A DNA stretch of 54,051 nt from RGIG3077 sp964490175. GTDB lineage: Bacteria; Bacillota; Clostridia; Oscillospirales; Ruminococcaceae. A program made the translations under genes and the position numbers. The first letter of the stretch is position 1. Each line of letters begins with the position of its first letter. The notes below the pieces were generated by a model. The model ran no database searches. It saw only the letters and a list, made by a program, of their open reading frames with translations, and was not told where the DNA came from. Location of the stretch: assembly GCA_964490175.1 (NCBI GenBank), contig CAZBAI010000012.1, positions 1-54,051 of the forward strand, in the 5' to 3' direction. This document shows positions 31,872 through 41,017 of the stretch, one piece after another.

Positions 31872-32867
31872 TCAATCGCCAGTTGATTGGCGCAGTATAA
31901 GCTTGTGGTCGATTATGAATCTTCCGCTGTATTTGTGTGGCGTAGCGAGATTTGCAATTGTTTTTTCCACGGCAACACTGCCGATTAGATAGCAGGACTG
32001 TTCAATTGTCGAAATGCTCGGGCGCACAATCTCGCACAAAAATAAATTATCAAATCCGATAATCGAAAACTCGCTTCCGACATTCAGTCCAAGCTTGCTT
32101 GCTTTGTTAATTGCACCTGCGGCAAGCATATCGGAAACGGCAAATACCGCTGTCGGTTTAGTTTCAAGTTTCATAAACTGTTCAATTGCATAACCGCCGT
32201 CACGGTAGTCATAGCTTCCCCTGTATATATAATCCTCACGAAATTCAATGCCATAGTGGTCAAGCGCATCACGATAGCCTTTTTCACGGTCTTTTGAGGA
32301 AAGCGCCTTGCCTTGCGTTGAAATCATGCCGATATTGCGATGTCCCTTTTTGATAAGGCAGGAAACGGCATCGTAAGCGGCGGCACAGTCGTCAACGTTT
32401 ACGGTGACAAGGTTTGTATTTTCAATTCTTTCACAGCAAAGCGTTACACAATATTTATTGTTAAGGTCGTTTAGCATATCGGCGGAAAGCCGTGTTCCGA
32501 GCAAAATCACAGCGTCAACGGTGCGGTTATAAAGCATATTGAGCAAATGCTTTTCCGTTTCTTCATTGCTGTTGCTGGTGGAAATTAAAATATCATAGCC
32601 AAGCTCGGCGGCTTTGACCTGCATTCCACGCAAAATCTCACTGTAAAATGTGTGCTCGGCAGAGGGAATTATTGCAAGAATTACATTTGTTTCGCATTTT
32701 CGCAAATTCCTGCCGAGAAAATTCGGGCTGTATCCAAGCTCTTTTATGGTATTATTTACAAGCAGAGCTGTTCCTTTTGAAACGTTTGAGTTATTGTTAA
32801 GCACTCGTGAAACAGTTGCAACAGAAACGCCTGCTGTGCGTGCTACATCTTTAATAGTTGCACTCAT
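31872..32867 (-). CDS. LacI/GalR-family transcriptional regulator
   Basis: A 331-residue repressor or activator. The N-terminal HTH reads IKDVARTAGVSVATVSRVLNN, the classic LacI signature, with the hinge helix near residue 50. It is followed by a periplasmic-binding-protein-like sensor domain (ILAIIPSAEHTFYSEILRGM; SIIGFDNLFLCEIVRPSISTIEQ). The start is ATG 32867 (MSATIKDV), preceded by GGAGG; a frame to 32915 adds residues foreign to the family. No transporter or enzyme gene is adjacent. One CG-centred operator in the window, at the GH26-like gene 24.5 kb away, is a candidate target. Confidence 0.93.
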   Translation of the reverse strand: MSATIKDVARTAGVSVATVSRVLNNNSNVSKGTALLVNNTIKELGYSPNFLGRNLRKCETNVILAIIPSAEHTFYSEILRGMQVKAAELGYDILISTSNSNEETEKHLLNMLYNRTVDAVILLGTRLSADMLNDLNNKYCVTLCCERIENTNLVTVNVDDCAAAYDAVSCLIKKGHRNIGMISTQGKALSSKDREKGYRDALDHYGIEFREDYIYRGSYDYRDGGYAIEQFMKLETKPTAVFAVSDMLAAGAINKASKLGLNVGSEFSIIGFDNLFLCEIVRPSISTIEQSCYLIGSVAVEKTIANLATPHKYSGRFIIDHKLILRQSTGD

Positions 32868-32903
32868 GGTATTATTATCCTCCGAAATTTCAATATCATG
32901 GTA

Positions 32904-32926
32904 AATATAACACATTATTTGATGTG
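32904..32926 (-). promoter_or_regulatory. Possible LacI-type gene promoter
   Basis: Minus-strand extended -10 TG-T-TATATT (TATATT at 32909-32904) with no good -35 at 17 bases. The short inverted repeat cacat...atgtg (32911-32926) lies just upstream. Confidence 0.35.
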
Positions 32927-33010
32927 ATATGTAAATTTGCGGTAAATTCTATGAAAATAAATATACATTTTCAAAAAAATTCAGATTAAAATTTTTAAAG
33001 GAGAATAAAA

Positions 33011-33340
33011 ATGTCGGTATACATCAATGTAAAAAAGAACGTTGTTGCTGCGCTTTTAAGCGGTGAAATCGATCACCACAGCGCAAAAGAAATCCGCAGT
33101 GCAATTGATATTGCGATTGCCAAATATACGCCAAGCCTGTTGGAGATGGATTTTGGTAAGGTTAGTTTTATGGATAGCTCGGGAATCGGCTTGGTTATGG
33201 GCAGGTGCAAGTCAATGAACGCATACGGCGGCAGAGTTGTTGTGAAAAATGTATCGCCCGAAATTCAAAAAGTTATGTTGCTGTCCGGTCTTGACCGAAT
33301 TGTGAGCATAACAAATTCACCGATAAAGAGAGGGGTTTGA
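33011..33340 (+). CDS. spoIIAA: Anti-sigma-F factor antagonist SpoIIAA
   Basis: STAS-domain protein that, when dephosphorylated, binds SpoIIAB and frees sigma-F in the forespore. The phospho-acceptor motif FMDSSGIG is present; S57 corresponds to the serine phosphorylated by SpoIIAB in Bacillus. GELDHH-like GEIDHHSAKE is conserved near residue 18. The length of 109 is close to the Bacillus protein. AAAGGAG precedes the ATG. It is the first gene of the sigma-F operon. No clear Spo0A box or sigma-H promoter could be picked out in the 143 bases upstream. Confidence 0.96.
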   Translation: MSVYINVKKNVVAALLSGEIDHHSAKEIRSAIDIAIAKYTPSLLEMDFGKVSFMDSSGIGLVMGRCKSMNAYGGRVVVKNVSPEIQKVMLLSGLDRIVSITNSPIKRGV

Positions 33341-33345
33341 AAAAT

Positions 33346-33786
33346 ATGAAAATATTGAATGAAATGAAGCTGATTTTTCCCGCAAGATCCGAAAACGAAG
33401 CGTTTTCACGCTCTGCGATATCCGTTTTTATCACGCCGCTTGACCCAACTATCAATGAGCTTTCCGATATTCGCACGGCTGTTTCCGAAGCGGTGACTAA
33501 TGCGATTGTTCACGGTTACAGAAAATCGCATGGCAATATTGAAATTGTTGCAAGAATCCTTGAAAACAATGAAATTTACATAAAAATTAAGGACAAGGGC
33601 TGTGGAATTGCAGATGTAAAGCAGGCGATGCAACCGCTGTTTACAACCGCACCCGAGGAAGAACGCAGCGGACTTGGCTTTGCCGTTATGGAAAATTTCA
33701 TGGATAAGCTGAAAGTTTACAGCAAATTAGGCAAAGGCACAAGTGTAATAATGCGCAAGGTGTTGGGAAAAGATGAAAACTTATGA
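33346..33786 (+). CDS. spoIIAB: Anti-sigma-F factor / serine kinase SpoIIAB
   Basis: GHKL-type kinase that binds sigma-F and phosphorylates SpoIIAA. N-box AVSEAVTNAIVHGY, G1 box KDKGCGI and the SGLGFAVM loop are all visible. I use ATG 33346 (146 residues) behind GAGGGG; a TTG at 33337 overlaps the spoIIAA stop. Its own end overlaps the sigF start by 14 bases, implying coupled synthesis of kinase and sigma factor. Confidence 0.95.
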   Translation: MKILNEMKLIFPARSENEAFSRSAISVFITPLDPTINELSDIRTAVSEAVTNAIVHGYRKSHGNIEIVARILENNEIYIKIKDKGCGIADVKQAMQPLFTTAPEEERSGLGFAVMENFMDKLKVYSKLGKGTSVIMRKVLGKDENL

Positions 33787-34456
33787 AAATACAGATGAAA
33801 ACAAAAGAAAAATCAATAAAACCGTTGAAAACAATCTCGGACTTGTGCATCACTGCGCAAATCGTTTTAAGGGCAAGGGGATTGAATATGACGATTTGTA
33901 CCAAGCCGGCTGTATGGGACTGCTTAAAGCGGCACGTGGTTTTGACGAATCAAGAGGTGTAATGTTCTCAACATACGCTGTTCCCGTAATTTTGGGCGAA
34001 ATTAAGCGGCTTTTTCGTGAGGGCGGTAGCATTAAGGTTTCACGAAGCATAAAAGAGCTTGCACAAAAGCTGAATCGTGCGAATGAAGCATATATCAAAG
34101 AGCACGGTGTTGAGCCGACAATCGGCGAGCTTGCGGTATTTTGCGAATGCACGTGCGCTCAGGCGGCGCAAGCATTGGCAAGCGTTAAACCGCCGGTTTA
34201 TATATATGAGGAAAACGAAACCGGCGGATTTTTTGAAATACCGGTCGAGTCGCCTGAAAACACAATCGGAGATTTGATTGCACTGCGCCAAATTTTTAAA
34301 GAACTTGATGAGAAGGATCGCAAAATGCTGTATCTGCGTTATTACAAAAATTTAACGCAAAGTAAAACGGCAAAACTGATGAACATGACGCAGGTGCAGG
34401 TTTCACGTCGTGAAAAAAAGGTTTTGACCGCACTGCGTTCGCAAATGCTGAAATAA
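33773..34456 (+). CDS. sigF: RNA polymerase sigma factor sigma-F
   Basis: Forespore-specific sigma factor (SpoIIAC). Region 2 contains YDDLYQAGCMGLLKAARGFDESRGVMFSTYAVPVI-type core-binding and -10 recognition residues, region 3 IKVSRSIKELAQ, and region 4 the helix-turn-helix LTQSKTAKLMNMTQVQVSRREK. At 227 residues it is slightly short of the Bacillus protein. The position directly after spoIIAB settles sigma-F rather than sigma-G or sigma-B. It ends at a hairpin terminator. Confidence 0.95.
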   Translation: MKTYENTDENKRKINKTVENNLGLVHHCANRFKGKGIEYDDLYQAGCMGLLKAARGFDESRGVMFSTYAVPVILGEIKRLFREGGSIKVSRSIKELAQKLNRANEAYIKEHGVEPTIGELAVFCECTCAQAAQALASVKPPVYIYEENETGGFFEIPVESPENTIGDLIALRQIFKELDEKDRKMLYLRYYKNLTQSKTAKLMNMTQVQVSRREKKVLTALRSQMLK

Positions 34457-34457
34457 A

Positions 34458-34505
34458 ACACCGCACATCGCCGATTTAAAGCGTTATGCGGTGTAGTTTT
34501 ATTTT
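34458..34505. terminator. Terminator between sigF and the convergent SDR gene
   Basis: An 8-base stem acaccgca (34458-34465) with tgcggtgt (34487-34494) around a long loop, then TTTTATTTT. T-rich on the other strand too (TGTTTTATTT), so probably bidirectional. Confidence 0.75.
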
Positions 34506-35224
34506 GCAAAGCCTCCGCCTACGCTCAAAACTTCGCCTGTTATGAACGAAGCCTGCTCGCTTGCGAGAAAGCTTACGGCATTGGCAATATCGCACGGATT
34601 GCCAAGCCTTGAAAGGGGAGTGTCATCGGCAAGATTTTTCTTGTCCTCATTTGAAAATTTAAAGATCATGTCGGTATCGATAACACCGGGTGAAACGCAG
34701 TTGACCCTGATATTGCTCGGACCTACCTCTTTGGCAAGCGCCTTTGTCAGCCCGATTATCGCCGATTTTGTTACGGAATAATCAACCTCGCACGATGCAC
34801 CGACCTCACCCCATATAGATGCCACATTGATAATATTTCCGGATTTTGCATTTATCATCATCGGCAAAACAGCCCTTGTCATGTTCAACGTTCCAAACAG
34901 ATTTGTGCCGTAAAGTTTTTCTAATTCTTCACTTTTTGCACAGTGAAACAAATTCTCGTATGATACACCGGCGTTATTGACAAGCAAATCTATCCTTGAA
35001 AATTCATTGTATATTAAATCAACTGTATTTTTTACCGTAAAAGCATCGGAAATATCACATTGGTATGAACGAGCGCCGATTTTTTTTGCGATATTTTCAG
35101 CCAATGCGATATTATGATTGCAAATCATGCAGACAAAATATCCGTCACCCGAAAGCTTTTCGGCAATAGCCTTGCCGATTCCTCTCGAAGCGCCCGTTAC
35201 AACAGCCAAACGCATATTCATCAT
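34499..35224 (-). CDS. Short-chain dehydrogenase/reductase, FabG-like
   Basis: NAD(P)-dependent oxidoreductase of 241 residues. Cofactor motif TGASRGIG, NNAG, catalytic Ser in NVASIW and YSVTK, and the C-terminal FITGEVLSVGGGF seen in 3-oxoacyl-ACP reductases. FabG activity is possible, but the location at the tail of a histidine operon, not a fatty-acid cluster, makes the substrate uncertain. Its ATG overlaps the hisE stop (ATGA), so it is co-translated with the operon. Confidence 0.85.
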   Translation of the reverse strand: MMNMRLAVVTGASRGIGKAIAEKLSGDGYFVCMICNHNIALAENIAKKIGARSYQCDISDAFTVKNTVDLIYNEFSRIDLLVNNAGVSYENLFHCAKSEELEKLYGTNLFGTLNMTRAVLPMMINAKSGNIINVASIWGEVGASCEVDYSVTKSAIIGLTKALAKEVGPSNIRVNCVSPGVIDTDMIFKFSNEDKKNLADDTPLSRLGNPCDIANAVSFLASEQASFITGEVLSVGGGFAK

Positions 35225-35559
35225 GTGTTTTTATCAACAACTTTCATCTTTTTAAGGTTGCCGATTTTTTCGTTTCGCTCTTCAAGAATTTTTTCAACAT
35301 CATCCCATTCAAGCCCTTGATTTACAGCCAGCACCATAATATGATAAAGCAAATCGTTAATTTCGTTTGCCAGCTCATGGTTATCATTATTTTTTGCCGC
35401 AATTATTGTTTCGGAGGCTTCTTCGCCGATTTTTTTGCAAATTTTATCAACACCTTGTGAATAAAGATAACACGTATATGACTTTTCCGCAGCTTCACCG
35501 TTATCAAAATCTGCTTTTCTTGCCTTTAAAACCTCAAAAATCTCATTGTATACGTTCAT
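35221..35559 (-). CDS. hisE: Phosphoribosyl-ATP diphosphatase
   Basis: Second step of histidine synthesis, removing pyrophosphate from PR-ATP. A 112-residue all-helical MazG-like domain with KIGEEASETIIAAKNND and EINDLLYHIMVL metal-binding helices. The start is ATG 35559 behind AGGAGAT; the longer frame runs into hisI. hisE and hisI are separate genes here, not fused. It begins one base from the hisI stop. Confidence 0.94.
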   Translation of the reverse strand: MNVYNEIFEVLKARKADFDNGEAAEKSYTCYLYSQGVDKICKKIGEEASETIIAAKNNDNHELANEINDLLYHIMVLAVNQGLEWDDVEKILEERNEKIGNLKKMKVVDKNT

Positions 35560-35560
35560 T

Positions 35561-35902
35561 TCATATCTCCTCATAAATTTTGTTAAAAAAGCATGAATAA
35601 CTTCCTGTGTGGCATGCAGCGCCGGTTTGCTTAACATTTATAAGCAATGTGTCGCTGTCGCAGTCGCCGTATATTGAAATCACCTTTTGCAGATGTCCGC
35701 TTGTTGCGCCCTTGTTCCAATACTCCTGCCGTGAACGGCTCCAAAACCACGTGTAGCCGGTTTCAAGCGTTTTTTTAAGACTTTCTTTATTCATATAGGC
35801 AAGCATTAAAACGGTTTTTGTGTCAACATCAAAGCAAATTGCGGGAATAAGCTCACCTTTTTTAAAAAAGTCATCGATATTAAATTTAATTATATTTTCC
35901 AT
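35561..35902 (-). CDS. hisI: Phosphoribosyl-AMP cyclohydrolase
   Basis: Third step, opening the adenine ring of PR-AMP. A 113-residue zinc enzyme with MLAYMNKESL, WFWSRSRQEYWNKGATSGH, DCDSDTLL (metal Asp residues) and the zinc cysteines in TGAACHTGSYSCF. Normal length; AAGGTG precedes the ATG. It lies between hisF and hisE. Confidence 0.95.
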   Translation of the reverse strand: MENIIKFNIDDFFKKGELIPAICFDVDTKTVLMLAYMNKESLKKTLETGYTWFWSRSRQEYWNKGATSGHLQKVISIYGDCDSDTLLINVKQTGAACHTGSYSCFFNKIYEEI

Positions 35903-35915
35903 ATTTACACCTTAC

Positions 35916-36671
35916 TTATCGCATTTCAATTCCGTTTTTTCGGCATTCGTCCTTAACCTGCGAAACAGTCAGCTCACCGAAGTGAAACAGCGAGGCGGCG
36001 AGTGCGGCAGAACAGTCTGTCTTTTTGAAAACATCTGTAAAGTCCGATAGCTTGCCGGCGCCTCCGCTTGCAATTACGGGGATTTTTACTGCATTTATAA
36101 CTTCGCCGAGCATCTGTATATCAAAGCCGCCTTTTACTCCGTCGGTATCGATTGAATTAAGGCAAATTTCGCCTGCACCGAGCCTTTCTACGTCTTTTGC
36201 CCACGAAACAAGGTCACGCTTTGTATCAATTCTGCCGCCGTTAATGTAAACGGTATATCCGCCGTTGCCGTCACGCTTGGCGTCAATTCCGACAACAACA
36301 CATTGGCTTCCGAAAACAGAAGCCGCATCTGAAATAAGCTTTGGATTTTTTACGGCAGAAGAATTGATTGAAACCTTGTCTGCACCGGCACGCAACACCT
36401 TGCGGAATCCGTCGATATCCGAGATTCCGCCGCCGACGCAAAGCGGAACGAAAACTTTTTTTGCGGTTTGCTCCACAATATCGAGAAAAAGCTCTCTTTT
36501 TTCATATGAGGCGGTAATATCGTAAAAAACCAGTTCATCAGCACCTTGCAAATTATATTCATAAGCGCATTGCACAGGGTCGCCGATGTCCTTTACGCCT
36601 TCAAAATTTACGCCTTTTACAACTTTGCCGTTGCGCACATCAAGGCAGGGGATTATTCTTTTTGCAAGCAT
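35916..36671 (-). CDS. hisF: Imidazole glycerol phosphate synthase, cyclase subunit
   Basis: TIM-barrel partner of HisH; uses ammonia from HisH to form imidazole glycerol phosphate and AICAR. IPCLDVRNGKVVKGVNF at the start carries the catalytic Asp11-type residue and VVGIDAKRD the second. At 251 residues it is full length. AAAGGTAGG precedes the ATG, 6 bases after the hisA stop. Confidence 0.96.
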   Translation of the reverse strand: MLAKRIIPCLDVRNGKVVKGVNFEGVKDIGDPVQCAYEYNLQGADELVFYDITASYEKRELFLDIVEQTAKKVFVPLCVGGGISDIDGFRKVLRAGADKVSINSSAVKNPKLISDAASVFGSQCVVVGIDAKRDGNGGYTVYINGGRIDTKRDLVSWAKDVERLGAGEICLNSIDTDGVKGGFDIQMLGEVINAVKIPVIASGGAGKLSDFTDVFKKTDCSAALAASLFHFGELTVSQVKDECRKNGIEMR

Positions 36672-36677
36672 ATTTAC

Positions 36678-37403
36678 CTACCTTTCAGTTGCGATTTCGA
36701 TGGCTTTATCTAAGTCAAGCGAGCCGCTGTATATTGATTTTCCGCAAATCACTCCGTAAAGGTTTATGGCTTTACACATTTTGATATCGTCTATGTCTTT
36801 CACTCCGCCGCTGGCAATTACATTTGCTTTGCCATAAAGCGCACGGTTGAGGGCGTCGAGCTGCTTTGTATTAACGCCGCTTAAAGTGCCGTCCTTTGAA
36901 ATATCGGTAAAAATAAAATTTTTAACGCCGATATCTGCCATTTTTAAAGCAAGGTCGATGTAATAGACATCTGAAGTTTCAAGCCAGCCCTCTGTTGCGA
37001 CAAAACCGTTTCTTGCATCAATACCGACGGCAATCCTTTCACCGTATTCAGCTGCGGCGATTTTGACAAGATTGGGATTTTTGAGTGCAGCCGAGCCTAT
37101 GATAACACGCTGAATGCCGTTTGAAAGATACATTTCAACATCTTCAAGTGTGCGTATTCCGCCGCCGACTTCGATTTTGAGCGAGGTGTTTTCGGCGCAA
37201 TCAAAAAAAATTTGCGAATTTACACGGCTACCGTCTTTAGCGCCGTCAAGGTCAACCATATGCAGCCATTTTGCACCTTTTTCTTCAAACGACCTTGCCG
37301 TTTCGATGTGGTTATCGGCAACGGTATGCACAGTTGCAAAATCGCCCTTGACAAGGCGAACGCATTTGCCGTCTTTAATATCAATTGCAGGAAGAATTAC
37401 CAT
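36678..37403 (-). CDS. hisA: ProFAR isomerase
   Basis: Amadori isomerisation of ProFAR to PRFAR in a TIM barrel. ILPAIDIKDGKCVRLVKGD at the N-terminus and FTDISKDGTLSG in the second half hold the two catalytic aspartates. ATG 37403 (241 residues) is preferred because GGAG sits 7 bases ahead; a TTG at 37415 is less likely. It overlaps the hisH end by 23 bases. Confidence 0.95.
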   Translation of the reverse strand: MVILPAIDIKDGKCVRLVKGDFATVHTVADNHIETARSFEEKGAKWLHMVDLDGAKDGSRVNSQIFFDCAENTSLKIEVGGGIRTLEDVEMYLSNGIQRVIIGSAALKNPNLVKIAAAEYGERIAVGIDARNGFVATEGWLETSDVYYIDLALKMADIGVKNFIFTDISKDGTLSGVNTKQLDALNRALYGKANVIASGGVKDIDDIKMCKAINLYGVICGKSIYSGSLDLDKAIEIATER

Positions 37404-38013
37404 TTGCTTCTCCAATCATTTCAACAAAATTTGAAAGTATTTTTAATCCGATGTCGCCGCTTTTTTCGGGATGAAACTGTGCGCCCCAAACAAATTTTCC
37501 GTCACCGACCAGTGCCGGCACCGAAGAGCCGTATTCGCAGTAAGCATACAGCGCATCATCTGAGCAAACAGCCTTATATGAATGAACAAAATACACATAC
37601 GGTCTATCGCCCAGATTTTTAAGCAATGGGCATTTTCGGTTGATTTCAAGCTTGTTCCAACCCATATGGGGGACAAGCAAATTTTCATCCTTAATTAAAT
37701 CAACATAGCCGCCAAGCAACCCTAAGCCTTTGCATTCGCCAAATTCATAGCTTTTTTCAAAAAGCATTTGCATACCTAAACAAATTCCGAGAAACGGTTT
37801 TACAGTCGATTGTTCTGTAATTACAGGCACAAGTCCGCTTGATTTGAGCTTATCCATTGCCGATTTAAAAGCGCCGACGCCGGGCAGAATAATTCCGTCG
37901 GAATTTCTTATAACATTTTCGTCATCTGTGACTATATATCGAGCGCCGATATGATCAAGCGCATTGCAAACGCTGAAAATATTCCCTGCGCCGTAGTCAA
38001 TAATCGCAATCAT
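37381..38013 (-). CDS. hisH: Imidazole glycerol phosphate synthase, glutamine amidotransferase subunit
   Basis: Class I glutaminase feeding ammonia to HisF. It starts MIAIIDYGAGN; nucleophile Cys in PFLGICLGMQML, and His-Glu in WGAQFHPEKSGD. 210 residues from ATG 38013. The ATG shares one base with the hisB stop (TAATG) and AAAGGG lies ahead, so translation is coupled. Confidence 0.95.
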   Translation of the reverse strand: MIAIIDYGAGNIFSVCNALDHIGARYIVTDDENVIRNSDGIILPGVGAFKSAMDKLKSSGLVPVITEQSTVKPFLGICLGMQMLFEKSYEFGECKGLGLLGGYVDLIKDENLLVPHMGWNKLEINRKCPLLKNLGDRPYVYFVHSYKAVCSDDALYAYCEYGSSVPALVGDGKFVWGAQFHPEKSGDIGLKILSNFVEMIGEANGNSSCN

Positions 38014-38597
38014 TATATAACACCCTTTGTAGAAAGCGTAACGGCCTTTGCACCCTTTACAGCGACAGCTTCTTTGATAGCGTGAGCGCACGCTTTGAAA
38101 ATCGCTTCACACTTATGATGGTCGTTTTCGCCGTAAATTGCTTTGATATGGAGCGCTATAAGTGCGTTAAAGGCAAATGCCCTGAAAAATTCAAGCGCAA
38201 GGCAGGTTTCAAAATCGCCGATTCGCTCGTTTTTAAAATCGCAGTCAAAAACAAGATAAGGTCGGTTTGATATATCAACGCAGGCAAAGGCGAGAGCCTC
38301 GTCCATCGGAATATAAGCACTGCCATAGCGTGCGATTCCGCCTTTATCGGAAAGAGCCTTGGCAAAGCACTGACCGAGAACGATTCCGACATCTTCTGCG
38401 GTGTGGTGACCGTCAACATTCAAATCGCCCTTAGCTTTAAGCGTCACGGATATTCCGCTGTGCACGGAAAATGCGGTGAGCATATGGTCGAGAAAGCCTA
38501 TACCTGTTGATATATCGGTTTTTGAGCTTGAATCGAGAACGATTTCACAGCTGATATCTGTTTCTTTGGTTGTTCTGTGGATTTTTGCCGTTCGCAT
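38013..38597 (-). CDS. hisB: Imidazoleglycerol-phosphate dehydratase
   Basis: Dehydrates imidazole glycerol phosphate to imidazole acetol phosphate. A 194-residue manganese enzyme with GIGFLDHMLTAF, DGHHTAEDVGIVLG and GENDHHKCEAIFKA, the two His-rich metal sites. No N-terminal histidinol-phosphatase domain is fused, unlike the E. coli protein. The start is ATG 38597 behind AAAGGA. Confidence 0.95.
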   Translation of the reverse strand: MRTAKIHRTTKETDISCEIVLDSSSKTDISTGIGFLDHMLTAFSVHSGISVTLKAKGDLNVDGHHTAEDVGIVLGQCFAKALSDKGGIARYGSAYIPMDEALAFACVDISNRPYLVFDCDFKNERIGDFETCLALEFFRAFAFNALIALHIKAIYGENDHHKCEAIFKACAHAIKEAVAVKGAKAVTLSTKGVI

Positions 38598-38617
38598 AAT
38601 ATCATCCTTTTCAATCA

Positions 38618-39685
38618 TTATTTTTTTGAAAGATTTTTGCATATTTCGTCAAGCGCCGTTAAAAGTTTGCGGTTTTCGCAATCGGTGCCGCAGCAAATTC
38701 GCAAATGTGTTTTAAAATTGCGCACGGCAATCGATTCATTTTGCAGCCCTTTGCAGATTTCATCGCAATAATCGGTTTTTATATACACAAAATTTGTACA
38801 CGGTTTATTCGGCATTTGCAATATATCATCAAACGTTTTGCAAATTTTGCAAATTTCATCATAAAGAATCGCAGTATTGTCGATAATTTCACGGCAGGCT
38901 TTTTTAAGCCATTTTTCCTCCTCAAACAGCGTTTGACCTACAAGCTGTGAAATGCTGTCTGTATTATACGGCGATTTAGCGCTGCGCAAAGCATTTGTTA
39001 TCAAGTTTCCCGCCACGGCAAACCCAAGCCTTATGCCTGCAAGACCTACGGCTTTTGAACACGTTTTCAATATTATAAGGTTATCATAATCGCCGATTTT
39101 GTCAAGAATACTCTGATTCCAAAAATCCATATAAGCTTCGTCAACGATAACAAGACAACTCACGCTCTCAATCAAGCGCAAAACATCGCTTTTCGAGATT
39201 CCGAGAGAGGTAGGGTTGCAAGGGTTGGAAAAAATAACGGCTTTAATGCACTGCGTGTTGCAAATTTCTATAACCTTGTCGATATCAACGGTCATATCTT
39301 CGTTTTTTTGATAAACAACATTTTCAAGCTCATAAAGCGAGGCGTAAAAACGATACATTGAAAAGTCGTTTGAAAAACTTAAAATTCTGTCGCCCTTTTC
39401 AAAAAAACAGCTTTCGATAACACTGATAATTTCATCAGAGCCGTTTGAGCACGTAACGTTGTCGCAATCAAGCTTATAAAACTTTGCAAATGCCTTTGCG
39501 GCATTTACAGCCAGTGGATCGGGATAACGGTTAAATGAAAGATTAAATATCTTTTTTGCAATATCCTCTTTGATATAGTCGGGGATATTATACGGCGATT
39601 CATTTGCATCCAGCCTGACTGCGTAATCGCCCGCAACAGGGTTATATGCTTCAAGCATTTTCAGCTTGTTGTTAAGCTCATACAT
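38618..39685 (-). CDS. hisC: Histidinol-phosphate aminotransferase
   Basis: PLP aminotransferase converting imidazole acetol phosphate to histidinol phosphate. RLDANESPYN at the N-terminus, SNPCNPTS, VDEAYMDF, and the Schiff-base lysine K211 in LKTCSKAVGLAGIRLG. 355 residues, normal. GGAG lies 11 bases before the ATG. The typical product, histidinol phosphate, needs a phosphatase that is not encoded in this operon. Confidence 0.94.
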   Translation of the reverse strand: MYELNNKLKMLEAYNPVAGDYAVRLDANESPYNIPDYIKEDIAKKIFNLSFNRYPDPLAVNAAKAFAKFYKLDCDNVTCSNGSDEIISVIESCFFEKGDRILSFSNDFSMYRFYASLYELENVVYQKNEDMTVDIDKVIEICNTQCIKAVIFSNPCNPTSLGISKSDVLRLIESVSCLVIVDEAYMDFWNQSILDKIGDYDNLIILKTCSKAVGLAGIRLGFAVAGNLITNALRSAKSPYNTDSISQLVGQTLFEEEKWLKKACREIIDNTAILYDEICKICKTFDDILQMPNKPCTNFVYIKTDYCDEICKGLQNESIAVRNFKTHLRICCGTDCENRKLLTALDEICKNLSKK

Positions 39686-39709
39686 AAAACATAAATCTCC
39701 GAAAAAAAA

Positions 39710-40996
39710 TTATTCAAATCGCATTTTTACGGAATTTGCGTGTGCACCCAAGCCCTCTTTTTCCGCCATGAGGATTATGTTGTCCTTAGCTTGGAAAAGC
39801 GCATCTTCGGTATAATAAATATAGCTTGAACGCTTGATAAAATCATAGACCGAAAGCGGCGAATAAAACCTTGCCGTTCCGGAAGTCGGCAGAACATGGT
39901 TGGGACCTGCGAAATAATCGCCCAAAGCCTCGGGTGCATATTGCCCGAGAAATATCGAGCCTGCGTTATCAAGTGCGCCCAAAAGCTCAAGCGGATTTTC
40001 GGTGTGTACCTCAAGGTGCTCGGGTGCGATAAGGTTTGCAACTTCAATTGCTTTTTCAAGCGAATCACACACAATAGCCGCACCGAAATTATCAATGCTG
40101 TTTCTTGCAATATCTTTTCTTGCAAGCGCTTGAAGCTGTGTTTCGACCTGTGAAATGACCTTGTCGGCAAGATTTTCGTCGGTAGTGACAAGAATCGAGC
40201 TTGCAAGCGAATCATGCTCGGCTTGCGAAAGCAAATCAGCGGCAATATATTGTGCGTTTGCGCTATTATCGGCAAGCACGAGAATTTCACTCGGACCTGC
40301 AATCATATCAATATCAACCGTGCCGTAGAGAAGTTTTTTTGCGCTTGTAACAAAAATATTTCCCGGACCTACGATTTTATCGCACTTCGGAACGCTTTGC
40401 GTACCGAAAGCAAGTGCGGCAACTGCCTGAGCGCCCCCTGCGAGAAATACTCTGTCAACACCGCATATTGCGGCTGCAACAAGAATTTCCGGATTCGGCG
40501 TACCGTCCTTTTGGGGCGGCGTTATCATGATGATTTCTTTAACGCCGGCGATTTTTGCCGGAATCGCATTCATCAAAACAGATGAAAACAGCGGTGCGCT
40601 GCCGCCGGGAACATAAAGTCCGACCCTGTTCAATCCACGCAGTTTTTGTCCGAGAATCACCCCATTGGGCTTTGCGTCAATAAAGCTTTGCTCAATCTGC
40701 CTATTGTGAAACTGCGCAATGTTTTCCTGCGCATTAAGCAGAGCTTCGACAAATTGTGGGTCGGCTTCGGTCAAAGCGTCGTTTATGACATCTCTTGGCA
40801 CTTCAAAAAAGCAAGGCAGTTTTTTGTCGAATTTTAAGGTATAGCGCTCTATCGCTTCATCGCCGTTTTCTTTAACATCATCGATAATAGCGCTTACAAT
40901 TTCGGTTATTTCTTTATTTGCGGAAACCGAGCGCTTTGCCATACTGTTTAAAAGCTCAACCTCGTTTTTCCCGTTTGCATATATTTTTTTAAGCAT
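39710..40996 (-). CDS. hisD: Histidinol dehydrogenase
   Basis: Zinc enzyme performing the last two oxidations, histidinol to histidine. Motifs include GLYVPGGSAPLFSS, VGPGNIFV, AGPSEILVLAD, AEHDSLASSIL and EALGDYFAGPNHVLPT. ATG 40996 gives 428 residues with AAAGGAAG ahead. Order hisG-hisD-hisC-hisB is the classical core. Confidence 0.96.
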   Translation of the reverse strand: MLKKIYANGKNEVELLNSMAKRSVSANKEITEIVSAIIDDVKENGDEAIERYTLKFDKKLPCFFEVPRDVINDALTEADPQFVEALLNAQENIAQFHNRQIEQSFIDAKPNGVILGQKLRGLNRVGLYVPGGSAPLFSSVLMNAIPAKIAGVKEIIMITPPQKDGTPNPEILVAAAICGVDRVFLAGGAQAVAALAFGTQSVPKCDKIVGPGNIFVTSAKKLLYGTVDIDMIAGPSEILVLADNSANAQYIAADLLSQAEHDSLASSILVTTDENLADKVISQVETQLQALARKDIARNSIDNFGAAIVCDSLEKAIEVANLIAPEHLEVHTENPLELLGALDNAGSIFLGQYAPEALGDYFAGPNHVLPTSGTARFYSPLSVYDFIKRSSYIYYTEDALFQAKDNIILMAEKEGLGAHANSVKMRFE

Positions 40997-41017
40997 AAAA
41001 CATCTTCCTTTCAATAA

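Noticed and set aside
32868..33010. Spo0A box and sigma-H promoter for the spoIIA operon
   Set aside because: Expected by homology, but no convincing TTTGTCGAA-like box or sigma-H pair could be identified in this gap.
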